A DNA stretch of 64,000 bases, taken from NCBI GenBank assembly GCA_905250115.1, contig CAJNOI010000012.1, forward strand, positions 3,240 through 67,239, written 5' to 3'. Below the pieces are notes generated by a model. That model was given only the letters and a program-made list of their open reading frames with translations, was not told where the DNA came from and did not search any database. Made by a program: the position numbers and the translations under genes. Shown in pieces: positions 24,921 through 35,637 of this stretch (its first letter is position 1; each line of letters opens with the position of its first letter). The DNA comes from Adineta steineri (lineage: Eukaryota > Rotifera > Eurotatoria > Adinetida > Adinetidae).

Positions 24921-26707
24921 CTCTATAACTTATTTTCTAGTTTATAGTGTAACTTTCAGAAACTTAATTATATAGTCGGTAGATTGAAGGAATAACAAGT
25001 TATAAGTGCTTACTATTTTTTTAGAATTATTAACGCTAGTTCCTTCAAGGTAATAGAACTGTACTATAACATATGTATATAAACAGCTGATAGGCCCAAT
25101 ATTTTTGAAACGTATATTCTAAGAAGAATAATATATTCTGTTTTTATTTCAAAGATATGATGATGTGTGTTTTAGTAACTGTAGAAACGAGAAATAAATG
25201 TCCTCGAGAATTATTAGCTAAATAAAGACATTACATCTGTTTTGTCGATATATGTTGTTTTGTGTAAATTTTACCTTCCACGTTTGTATCTTGCCGGGTG
25301 AGGATGTCATGCATTTATCATTTATCGACATCTCAGACAGATCGTCATATCTGCGAAGGATCTGTAGCTGAAATACCAAAGATATTCCCCGGGAATCGTT
25401 ATTTACACTGTTTTTTGGAAAATTTATCTCAATGAAAATTATTAAAAAAATGTTTAAAGACTTTTGCGGTAAGAATCCTTAATCTCTTACTATCCCAACT
25501 CATGGATAAGTCTGCTAATATCACATTTTAAATACACTGCAATCAATTTTTTCTATTAGTGAATGTTTTACAAACGTCTCTCATCATTCATCTATCCTTT
25601 AAAAAACTTTCTTAGTTCATAAATTCTATTTCTATTTTTGGCAATTATTTTTAAAACCGGATTTTTATCTAATATTGATCGCCAACGTGCTGAAACTACA
25701 AGGATTATTTTATGGTTATATTCCGACAAAACTTTATTTACTATAAAATATGAGAACAGATTGTTGTCAATATACTAAAAGATTAATTATATTTATTTCA
25801 TGTCATTTCATTTTGACAGTATTTCATACTGATAAGAAACTATTTGCTCGACTGATAAGAGACGATTCAGGGAAAAACGACATTTTCTGATTGTTTCTGT
25901 ATATGTGCGTCAGCAAAAATCTTATAAACGTGTACATCTTTCTATTTTATTATTACACATATATATATTTATACAGTTTATGGAGTTTTCTTTGCAGAAT
26001 AGGTTTTCGAAAACAAAATGGAATAGAATTTTTATCATAAGTTACTCGGTAATTTCTTCTTTCGGAATATACATGGTTTTTTGAGAGATTTGTTAAAGAG
26101 ACTCGAGTCCTACTGTTATCAGTTTTCACAGATTTTTGTGGCTTTTTGAATTCTTTAGTTTTTGCAAAACAGTCTTTTCATTAGCATGTGCCTCAAATAA
26201 AAAGTTTTTGTAATTAATATTTGCTAATATTTTATCCTGATTGTTAGATTTTCTAAAACATAATCTGGCTTCTATCCATGTGAATACGTAAGCTGAAAGA
26301 CAATTATTAAATAAAATTTGGTCTGTATGTATCTAAGAACTGTGTCTAACTTAGATGAAATATTACCTTACGTTATATTAAGTGTTTCAGAATTGAAGAT
26401 AAGATATTCTAAGTTTGTAATGCTGTGCATTTAGGAATATATTTTAAAAATAATAACAAGTGAAAAGGCGAAGGATAGAGCAATAAATCTATTTTATTTA
26501 TAAATGAATTTTTCTACAACTGAGCTGAACATAGAAAAAGTCAAAAAAATATAATAGAGAAAAGAGAAAAAAAGATGGAACCCAAAGACTATAAGAGAAA
26601 GCAGGAGGACAAAGAATAGAAGAAATATTAATATCAATCAAATATTATCTCTTAATGCTAACACTAATAAATGCGCAAGTTTACTGTTCGAATGGATTTT
26701 TTCATTT

Positions 26708-26890
26708 CAGAGTGTGAGTCTGGGTATGTGTGTGAATTGGTACAGGTCCGGGTGGATGTGAGTGTGGGTGTGTATGAGTGGATATAGGTCTGAGTGGGTG
26801 TAAGTGTGGGTGGGCCTGGATCTGGGTGTGTCTGCGTGTATGAGGATATCTCTTCCTTTCGTAAATACCCAAACCCACACCCACACCTCA
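26708..26890. repeat. Expanded telomere-like array with closing arm
   Basis: About 140 bp of imperfect G-rich repeats on the + strand (GAGTGTGGGTGTGTATGAG, GTGGGTGTAAGTGTGGGTGG) is followed by a C-rich closing arm, AAACCCACACCCACACCTCA. It is the longest member of the family in the window. The open frames across it (Thr/His/Pro-rich) are artefacts. Confidence 0.65.
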
Positions 26891-27752
26891 ATAAATTTGT
26901 TAATTTATTTGATTCGATTTGATCTATTGTGCCGAAAATAATGATAATAAATATTTGTTATTTGTTAATTTTGAATCTATTAAATCTGAGAAGATGAATT
27001 TATAATCTGTGGTTAAATAAAAGCATAGAAAATATGTGACTGATGAATTGATCGATTTCGTGATAAAATAAGATTTGATAATATTACTGTTTGCCATTGA
27101 AATAATAATGAAAGAAGAGACAGTAGTGATGATGTTTTCATAAATAAAATATAAATGGTGATTATATGATTTGTTCATAGAATTGATTTCGACAAACTTT
27201 AAATAAATAAATGAGACAATTTATTTTTCTTAATCGATTCCAAAGAAAGAAGAATTGTAAAGTATGTGAATAATTGTTATATTATTATTGAGATCTATAT
27301 GGAAAAGTTGGCAAAACTAAAGAAAAGTTTCAAATAAACAATTAATTGAAAGTTGAATGATGTACAGTAAGATTATCTTCATCATAGCAGAATGACAAAC
27401 AGATTTGATTTTATGATAAATCTATTACTGCAGAGACAAAAATGATTGTTTTTGAATAAGATTTTTATTGAAAAGAATGAACAGATTATTATAAAATTTA
27501 ATTAAAGAAAATCTCATTAAAATGAATTTGTTATTCTTGAAGAAATTAAATGAAAATTGTATTTCTATGATCAAATTGTGATATATCTACGTTTTTTTAA
27601 TATAATGGAGACAAGTGATAATTGAATATGAATTTGATTAACAATTAAATGAGATTATTACAATTTTGATAAGTAAAACTAAATAATAGATTAATTATTT
27701 TTATAATGAGCGAATCAATTGAAAAAATAATATATTATTTACTTGATAAAAT

Positions 27753-27840
27753 TCTTGAAGGTGTGTGTGGGTGTGAGATGAATTTAGGTGTAGATATGAT
27801 TAAGAAAACACACATCCTCAAGCACACCCATAGCCTCAAA
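27753..27840. repeat. Telomere-like hairpin
   Basis: CTTGAAGGTGTGTGTGGGTG faces AAGCACACCCATAGCCTCAA, with a second inner pair (TTTAGGTGTAGAT / CACACATCCTC). It lies just beyond the 3' side of the dGTPase gene, whose stop is hidden in or near the gap. Confidence 0.6.
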
Positions 27841-27968
27841 AATGAACTTATTTCCATCGACTTGAAATTTTTGTCTAAGTTCATTGACACAAAAGAAAAA
27901 AAGGAAGAAAAGATTTCTAAGTAACAACTAGACACTTGAAAATTCTAGAGAAGAATATATTTTATCAC

Positions 27969-28068
27969 NNNNNNNNNNNNNNNNNNNNNNNNNNNNNNNN
28001 NNNNNNNNNNNNNNNNNNNNNNNNNNNNNNNNNNNNNNNNNNNNNNNNNNNNNNNNNNNNNNNNNNNN
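27969..28068. other. Assembly gap (100 N)
   Basis: Exactly 100 N, the conventional size for a gap of unknown length. It cuts the 3' end of the dGTPase gene. Confidence 0.98.
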
Positions 28069-29809
28069 TTGCTTGTAGTTGTATGGCTTCTTCTTGAAGT
28101 ACTTCATTTATAATTATGACATTACGATCAACACCTTGAAGTCCTGAAATAGCTGCTACCCATTGATCATTGACACTATTATAAACAGCGATACCAGTAC
28201 CACTAATAATATCATTTCCACATTTTACAGGATCACCTTGATGAAATTCTTCACCCGATTTATACTTTCCATTTCTCGTAATTTGTACGGTTTCGCCCAC
28301 TTCTGGTACACTGAGAATGAATTTCTTTGCTACGGAAATAACTGGAATTGATTTATCATTACTGAAATCGAGATCGTCGGCAAATATAATCGGTATGCCA
28401 ATCTCTTCTTTGAAAAGTTGTCGATTTAATTCACTAGTTCGTTTCAAAGCTGCATCCAACGTTATATTAGTATCTTGTATTGATTCATATGATGGGAAAT
28501 ACTCACGATAAACATCAGGAGAATATTCAAGCACATGATTTATTACATCGCAATCAGTTATTTCACATGTGAGATATTTTGCAATGATATTTATCTTTTC
28601 ACCAGTCGTCTGAGCGTCGTTGAATACCTTCTGCCATATTTGTGGAAGTTGAACTTCGCCGCTTGCATAATTATTAATCATTGCAGCAACGAAATGTTCA
28701 AATGGAGCTGTCATAGTAAAAATATTTTCACGACAAAAACGAGCATATTTCTTGAATTGTTCATTGAGTGTTGAAGAAAATTCGACAGATACACTATCAA
28801 GATTTCGAATATCTTCAGCATGATGAATCAAATTGGAATCAATAGCTTTTTGAAGATTTTCTATTGTATTATTCAGTAGATCTTGCATTAAAGCTTCGCG
28901 AAAAGTTACAGCAAATCTCTGATAGATGAATCCCATTATATCATTATCTTTGTAGATATTAGTTTTAAATAAATTTGTATTTCCATCATATGAAACGGTG
29001 ATTGTACATTCAGCTATAAATTCATCAACTGTTCTATCCAAAATATCCCAAGCAAATGGAAAGTTGTTCTTTATCATTTGTGGTTTAAAACGTCCTATGC
29101 GAAATCCATCTTCAAGGTCAGTCACATTGAAAGACAAACGATCAGATTGAGCAGCTATTTGACCTTCTATATGATTAAAACTGTCGAATTTCATCACACC
29201 ATTATATGCTCTATCGATATTTTTTACTATATCGGGAATTTCTTCCGTATCATGATTGTAAAAATTACATGGCTTGCTTTGGTCATAACGCCAGAATCTT
29301 TTGATAATACCTTCAATAAAAGTCGGAGACAGATTTTGATTTTCGTTTCCATTTTCTGCCCAGTCGGTCATTAATCTTACACCGGCAGTATCATGATTCC
29401 AATTTAAACCATAAGGTTGCAAAGCTTTTTTTATTGCCAATTGGCCCCAATGTGCGAATGGAGGATGACCAATATCATGAACTAATCCGATATTACCTGC
29501 TAATAGTTGACTTTCTCTGCCCAATCCTAATCTTCTTGCTATTTCTTCGGCCGTATCTTTTACTTTCATAGAATGTGTTTCACGATTTGTAAGCCGTGGA
29601 TCACTGTAATTTATTGCAAACTGATAAATACCTTTAAGTCTTTTCCATGGACGACTACGAAGAATATGATTTCGATCATTTTCAAACCTTGTTGCTACAT
29701 TCTCTGCACCTTCCAGCAGAATTGATTCAGTTTGATATGAATTACTTCGTTTATTAAAGTCAAAATGCTGTCCTATATGAGAACCAGTAATTGAATTATC
29801 GACAGACAT
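28069..29809 (-). CDS. Bacterial-type dGTPase (HD domain), C-terminus in the gap
   Basis: Intronless open frame of 580 residues before the assembly gap. It carries the HD-superfamily metal site: NRETHS (His79), GLVHDIGHPPFAH (His111-Asp112, His115, His120), and a later NHIEGQIAAQSDRLSF block with the metal-ligand Asp. This pattern and the start (RSRPWKRLKG...DPRLTNRETHSM) match deoxyguanosinetriphosphate triphosphohydrolases of the bacterial Dgt type (dGTP to deoxyguanosine plus triphosphate), not animal SAMHD1, which normally also has a SAM domain. The HD part ends by about residue 470. A C-terminal region of at least 100 residues follows (PEVGETVQITRNGKYKSGEE, DDLDFSNDKS) that I do not recognise. 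Horizontal origin is inferred. It could act in nucleotide-pool control or in limiting invading DNA. Confidence 0.85.
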
Positions 29810-31300
29810 ATTGAAATCTTCTTATTTATTAAATCGTTCAATACACTGTTATAAATCTAAATATGAAAAGCATTCATTATTGATGCATGATGTGAAGAGA
29901 AAGTAAGGTAACAGTCAAATATAAAAGTTAAATAAATACAATTTGTTGCGTTGTATATGTAAAAACAATCTTACCTACTAACGAATGTACGAAGAAAAGA
30001 ACGAAAAATAAAAGTAGTGAGGTATGTGTATATTTCTTCATAGACTAGGCAATAAAACGATCTACAAAATAAAAGAACATTTATGACTCATATAACGTCA
30101 CTTCAAATGAATGATAAATAAAAACAGGGTTGTTGCTCTCTGTATTACTCGCCAAGCAAATGCCAGAAAGAGAACGCAATATTTTTTCTATGCGTCAGCT
30201 ATTACACACTTTCCTTTGAAATGGTGAAATATCTTGTTCTTTTTTGTTTTATGTTCTTACCTTCCTTTAACAACCTACTATTTTTCTTGCTTATATATTT
30301 ATATATTAGGCAATAGAACAAACGATAAAACATTAAAACGTCCTTTACCGAATACGTCCAAGCCCTCGTAAAATGCCAATTGAATACATGAAGAAAAGAA
30401 AAAAAATGACGTAAACGGGAAGAGTATTTTTTTAAATTACAGTGGTTTGTCACTTCTTTCGAAATTTGATATATTAACAATTACAAGTGATAATAGCTGA
30501 AAGAAAATTTTTTTTTGAATTAATTGATCAAAAAACTAAAATGTATTATTTCATAGTAATATCATGTAAGATTAATGAATGTAAATAAGGCAATCTCGTT
30601 AAATCGATATCAAGACAAGTATCAATTACTAATCTATATATTTGACTGACATTATATAACTCGTAAATGTTATTACAGAAAGCGAATATTCGACATGAGT
30701 CTTGAAAAGATAGAAAAATGTAGTACATCCATGTTACGCTTGTAGGATATAAATACCAATCTAGATGTTTTAGTATTGTACATCTAAACTCATGTATTTA
30801 CTACTAAAAATTAATTTAAAATTGATAAAGATCAGTCATATAATGTTCGAGAAGATTGTAAAGAATTAAATGTGGTATTTTTAAATAATTTTACAAGAAT
30901 CGTATACATTCTTATCAACAGATTATTTGACCTAGGATCATTTAGTCTGTAATTCTATGACATGAATTTATTCCTTAGATTTTTTCTCTCTTCTTTTAAA
31001 TATATTCTTAACATGATCTAGATAAGTACCATATAAATAATTTTTTTTTTATTTTTCTTGCTCGTGCTGTTTAATGATATACGTAAATGAGAAAAAAAAT
31101 CCATTCATTCTTTGTATAGAAAAGTATTTCTCTTACTCCGTAATATCATTAAGGTAATTATTAATCGAAATATATATGAAAATATCGATAAAATAGGTTA
31201 TAGAATAATATTTTGTCATTACTTGCAGGTGAATAATAACACACATTCATTCAGTTCGTTTTGAATAATATTTTAATACGTTTAATATAAAATAACAAGT
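29810..31300. other. Gene-free AT-rich region
   Basis: Divergent spacer between the dGTPase and GDSL genes, about 1.5 kb. No coding frame or repeat is supported. Confidence 0.45.
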
Positions 31301-31458
31301 ATGATATTTTTTCTCGTATTGTTATATACTTCAAGCTTTGGTTCAGTGATAAATGTTCGATTAAATCTTTTCGATAAGATCATTGTCTTTGGTGATTCTA
31401 ATACAGATGGAGGCAATGTATATAAATTAACAAATAATACATGGCCTATTACTCCACC

Positions 31459-31790
31459 CAGTGGCGGATTTAGGGGGGGGGGCGATGGGGGCGATCGCCC
31501 CCCCCCTTCCGAATTTTTTTTTGATTTTTTACAGCAAAAATGAGCGAAAAAATAGGTTCACACTACTTCGGTTGGACTCAAAAAATAGCTTTTAACCAAA
31601 ATCGCCCCCCTCCTCCCCAAGTATCGCCCCTCCATACTCAAAATAAAAAAAATCCCCCACCCTCTCCCCAGGTATCGCCCCTCCATACTAAAAAAAAAAA
31701 AAATCCCCCACCCCCTCCCCAGGTATTGCTTCTCAATACTAAAAAAAAAAAAAATCGCCCCCCCCTTCCAAAATCCTAGATCCGCCACTG
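31459..31790. mobile_element. hAT-type non-autonomous element (MITE), 332 bp
   Basis: Terminal inverted repeats CAGTGGCGGATTTAGG and CCTAGATCCGCCACTG bound the insertion. It is flanked on both sides by a perfect 8-bp target duplication ACTCCACC (31451-31458 and 31791-31798). An 8-bp duplication and CAG...CTG ends fit the hAT superfamily. Inside are runs of G and C (GCGATGGGGGCGATCGCCCC) and three tandem copies of a unit of about 56 bp ending in CCCCCACCCCCTCCCCAGGT-like sequence and poly-A tracts. It carries no transposase. Confidence 0.92.
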
Positions 31791-32496
31791 ACTCCACCTT
31801 ATTATCAAGGTCGTTTTACTAATGGTCCTAATTGGTTTGATAGATTAAATGCATCTTCCAAATCAAATTATGGTTATGGTGGTGCAACAACTGATAACAA
31901 TTTTGTTAAAGGTTATACAAAACTCAATTTAGTTCTTGTTCCTGGTATTCGACAACAAATTGCATCTTATTTTAATGATACATTGAATACTACGATTAAT
32001 TTTAATCGTACAATGTATATAATATGGGCTGGTGGAAATGATTTTATTGCTAATTCAAGCATTACTGTGTCAAGTCTTACAAATAGTTTCATGAATAGTG
32101 TTCGAGATCTGTTAAAATTTGGTGCAAAAAATATTTTAATATTTAATCAAGCACCAATTCAAGTTTATCCATATTTTAGTCGACAAAATCTTAGTGCAAC
32201 TTACACTACACTTACTCTTCAAATAAATAATGCTCTTCAAGCAAGTCTTAATTCTACACGAAATAATTATACAAATGTGTCTATTCAAACATTTGATCTT
32301 AATGCATTAGTTACAAAAGTTGTTGCCAATCAATCATATCCATTTGCAAATACTGTTAGTAAATGTTGGGATAATGTAAATTTGACGACAGTTGCACTTC
32401 TATGTTCAGATCCAACAACATATGTTTTTATCGATAGCATTCACATGACCACTCCTGTACATCAATTGATTGCTGATGCTGTTACTCCACTATTAA

Positions 32497-32522
32497 CATA
32501 TACATATACATATACATATAAT
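32497..32522. repeat. ATACAT microsatellite inside the GDSL gene
   Basis: Four units of ACATAT encode a Thr-Tyr run (TYTYTYTY) between the catalytic domain and the hydrophobic tail. Confidence 0.7.
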
Positions 32523-32600
32523 AGATATTCTAAAATGAATCTTTCTCTTAATATGTTGATATCATTTATATTAATTCATATTTTTTTTAAATTTTTCTAA

Positions 32601-33220
32601 TATATCGTATATTTATAATAAAATAAAAGAATAAATATTTTTAGTAAGTATCCATTTGATTACAGTATTTCCGATTTAGTATTACTCATAAAACTATAAT
32701 TGATTACACTGAATAAAAAAAGAAATAATTGTAAATATCCACGCGAAGTATTCAAGGCTAAAGAGTATATGTTGTTTATTTGTATGAATCATAGGACATT
32801 TGTTTTTGGACAAAATTCAAAAAAAATAATAAATATGACATACTTCCGTTTCTCTTTCGATTTCGATATTTTTTTCTTTCTGTATAAGAGACTAATCACG
32901 TGGATTTACTTTTACGTTTATATGTTGATTATTATACATATAAAATATCAATAAGAAATAAAGGTAGTGAATGAAGTAGGTCACTCTTGTGATTTTATTT
33001 CTAAATTTTTATTGATTTTAATTGTACACCAATAATGATAGTCGAGCAATAGTATCAAAGATTGTGGGACTCCTCGGTTTTTGATCAATAACACTACTTC
33101 ATTTGATTGATTGGTATCAGAAAGAGTAAAAAAAGATTATAAAACACCCATTCTGACATACGAGCCGCAGCAAACACAAAGAGAAATAGAACAAAATTCT
33201 CATACAAGTCTTAATCAGTT
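32601..33220. other. Intergenic region
   Basis: 3' flank of the GDSL gene. AATAAA strings follow within 50 bp of the stop (for example near 32629) and may serve polyadenylation. No gene. Confidence 0.4.
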
Positions 33221-34095
33221 AAAGGGGGTGATCGAAAAATCACCATTTTTAACACACGCTAGAAATGTCATAATACGAAAGTCCTTGTCACCTAGATCAC
33301 GAATCTGACATCCGTTTGTCTAGATCTGATCGCTTTCTTGCCGTGTTTGCCGTAGGGGGGTACCTAGGTCTTATAGGGTAGTTCCATGGGGTTCTAAACA
33401 CAAATACGTAAAGTATTCAGAAAATTTTCTCTTCCCCCAAACTTTGTAGAGGTTTTTTCGCTGATCATTTTCGTATAAGGAAGTTTTGAATTCTATTGAG
33501 AAATGACGACGCTATCATCAAAATAAAAAACATAGTGAAATACGGTAAAATAGTTTAAATCCCATTTTTTCTTATTAAATATAGAAAAAAGTCGAGTCTT
33601 TAATCTCGAACCGGCTATATTCTCAAGAAATATGACATAGGAGATCTTGTAGAGAAAACTGTGCTCTTTAAAACCTACTATATCATATTTCTTGAAAATA
33701 TAGTCGGTCCGAGATTAGAAACTCGACTTTTTCCTATATTTTGTAAGGTAAAAAATGGGATTTTAAGCTATTTTACCATGTTTTTTATTTTGACGATAGT
33801 GTCGTTATTTCTCAACAGAATTCAAAACTTCCTTATACGAAAATGATCAGCAGAAGAAGCTCTACAAAGTTTGAGGGAAAAGAAAATTTTCCCAGAAAAT
33901 TTTCTGAATAATTTGTTTGACATCCCATACAACTACCCTATATTAGACTCAGATACTCCCCTATGGAAATTGGTAAAAAAAAAAGGATCAGATCTAGACA
34001 AACGGATGTCAGATTCGTGATCTAGGTGACAAGGACTTTCGTATTATGACATTTCTAGCGTGTGTTAAAAATGGTGATTTTCGATCACCCCCTTT
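33221..34095. mobile_element. 875-bp foldback (palindromic) element
   Basis: The outer ends AAAGGGGGTGATCGAAAA and TTTTCGATCACCCCCTTT are exact inverted repeats. The complementarity continues inward for most of its length (for example CTAGAAATGTCATAATACGA / TCGTATTATGACATTTCTAG, and TTAATCTCGAACCGGCTATA near 33600 against its partner near 33700). The centre is near 33650-33665. The two arms have diverged at a minority of positions. I see no clear target-site duplication. No protein is encoded. Family unknown; a foldback or long-arm MITE is the best description. Confidence 0.85.
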
Positions 34096-35277
34096 CAGCT
34101 CAATGCTTTGAAAATAAAATAAGAATGAAGCGAAAGGCATCTAATGAACGACAAACATTTTTTTTCTCTTTTCGCACGCCATAAATCGTTTTTTTCATTC
34201 CATTAGTATGATGCAAAAAAAAGTTTTCTAATTGTTTTTCTTTTAAAACTAATATATAGCTTTTTTCATTTCCAACCAAGAAAAACTAAATATTCAAAGA
34301 AAATTTTAACTAATAAAAGTGAAGTCAAAAAGTAAAAATAAACTATTTATCTGCATACAAAAAATTTCAATCCAAGAAATTCAATTTATTTCTTTATCTG
34401 AATATTTTATGTTCTTAACGTAAGATATTTTCTTTTCTTTTCTTTTCATTTCTGAGCTACTGCTATATACAAAAGATGTATTGTGAAGAGTTTCACTAAA
34501 AGCAATTTGATAATGTGTTCAGAGAAACTATGAAGTGAAACAGTACGTCAAAAAAGATGCATTTTCTTTATATATTCTGTTTGACAAAATTATTGAAAAT
34601 ACTACATCGATATATCGTATCATGCCCATAAAATACAATCGATGTTGTGACACCTTGTTTTAGATTGCAATCATACTAAATCGTTTGTTTGAAAATATTA
34701 TAAACGCAAAATGAATGATTATACTCAAGAGTATTAGTCGTGTTGTTGTAGACACTAGGATAAATTGTTGAATAAATCGTCGTAAAAACAAAATATTCTA
34801 ATATTTTGTAATACAATCTATTTGCGCATTACGAATTGATTCTATAGAAATTAACAACGAAAAATGAGAAGACTTATGATATTACTAATTTTAAAACAGA
34901 ATAAGCCGGGTACAAATTTGAAAATTCAGAAAGTTATGTTTAAATCATATTGGGAGTCCCTCTTTGATTCAATTTTCTCAACGTAAGAAGAAACATGTAA
35001 CTGTCTATGAATGAAGTTGACAAAAAGATAAATATAACGGAACTATCCTTCTTTTCATATTTACAATCAACATATCAGGTACATTTAATGTATACTCAAA
35101 TCTTCATTCGTGTTAGGAAATTCCTATAATAAAAATCTCACAACGCGTTTCTGATAAATTTAGATTATAATTCAATCTATACAGAAACTAAAATAAAAGC
35201 TAATGAAGATAATAACAGCTCGATATTCAGTGTACTGAGGAATCTAGTTAATTACTTGTTCCCTTTAACATGAAATC

Positions 35278-35334
35278 TTGAGGGTATGGATGTGGCTGCT
35301 GGATGAATACAGTATCCATATCCACACCCTCAAA
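35278..35334. repeat. Telomere-like hairpin
   Basis: TTGAGGGTATGGATGTGG faces TATCCATATCCACACCCTCA across 14-20 bp. This is one of the best-preserved members and lies about 300 bp before the LDLa/EGF start codon. Confidence 0.75.
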
Positions 35335-35580
35335 ATTATAGAGCATACTTGCGCCATTTATTTGTTATTTATTTGCTATTTATCGATGTCAATCAACAAA
35401 AGTCGTATTTCATCAGAAGAAGAAAATATGTACCGCCAGTAATGTGAAACTAATCTTTTTGTTCCTGATTACACATTGACATGTAATTATATACGAAAAA
35501 ATAATCGAATCAAAATTTAATCCTGTAACGATTATTTGTAATCGAAACCTTCTCTAGGTCTTATCGTTCGTCATCTTACT

Positions 35581-35587
35581 TATAAAA
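35581..35587 (+). promoter_or_regulatory. Probable TATA box of the LDLa/EGF gene
   Basis: TATAAAA lies 51 bp before the ATG at 35638, a plausible spacing with a short 5' UTR. Not tested. Confidence 0.4.
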
Positions 35588-35637
35588 CAGCAAATTTTGA
35601 TTGCTGTTTTCATTCAAATACAAATACTGTACGCAAA

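Larger units (their letters stand above)
23868..27968. other. 4-kb gene-poor region
   Basis: I see no gene. Between about 24240 and 24560 the motif TCAAGATC and variants recur many times in both orientations, as in a decayed repeat. Telomere-like repeats occur at 24854-24920, 26708-26890 and 27753-27840. The rest is plain AT-rich DNA up to the assembly gap. Confidence 0.45.
31301..32600 (+). pseudogene. GDSL-like lipase/esterase gene split by a MITE
   Basis: Apart from a 340-bp insertion (332-bp element plus 8-bp duplication) this is an intact single-exon gene of 319 residues. Residues 1-15 are a signal peptide. Block I is VFGDSNTDGG with the nucleophile Ser33. A Gly block (YGYGGATTDNN), block III GGNDF and block V DSIHMT with the Asp-His pair all follow, as in plant- and fungus-type GDSL hydrolases. 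The tail ends in a hydrophobic stretch (LSLNMLISFILIHIFFKFF), perhaps a GPI or membrane anchor. The element sits after residue 53 inside the exon, and 340 bp is not a multiple of three, so this allele should be inactive unless the element is removed. The sequence outside the element shows no decay, so the damage is recent or present on only one chromosome copy. Confidence 0.85.
34096..35637. other. Intergenic region upstream of the LDLa/EGF gene
   Basis: AT-rich, no gene. It contains the hairpin at 35278-35334 and a TATA-like box at 35581. Confidence 0.45.

Noticed and set aside
26664-26891. Thr/His/Pro-rich open frames
   Set aside because: Translation of the telomere-like array only.
31540-31797. 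Proline-rich and glycine/phenylalanine-rich open frames
   Set aside because: They arise from the C-rich tandem units inside the MITE and contain no gene signals.
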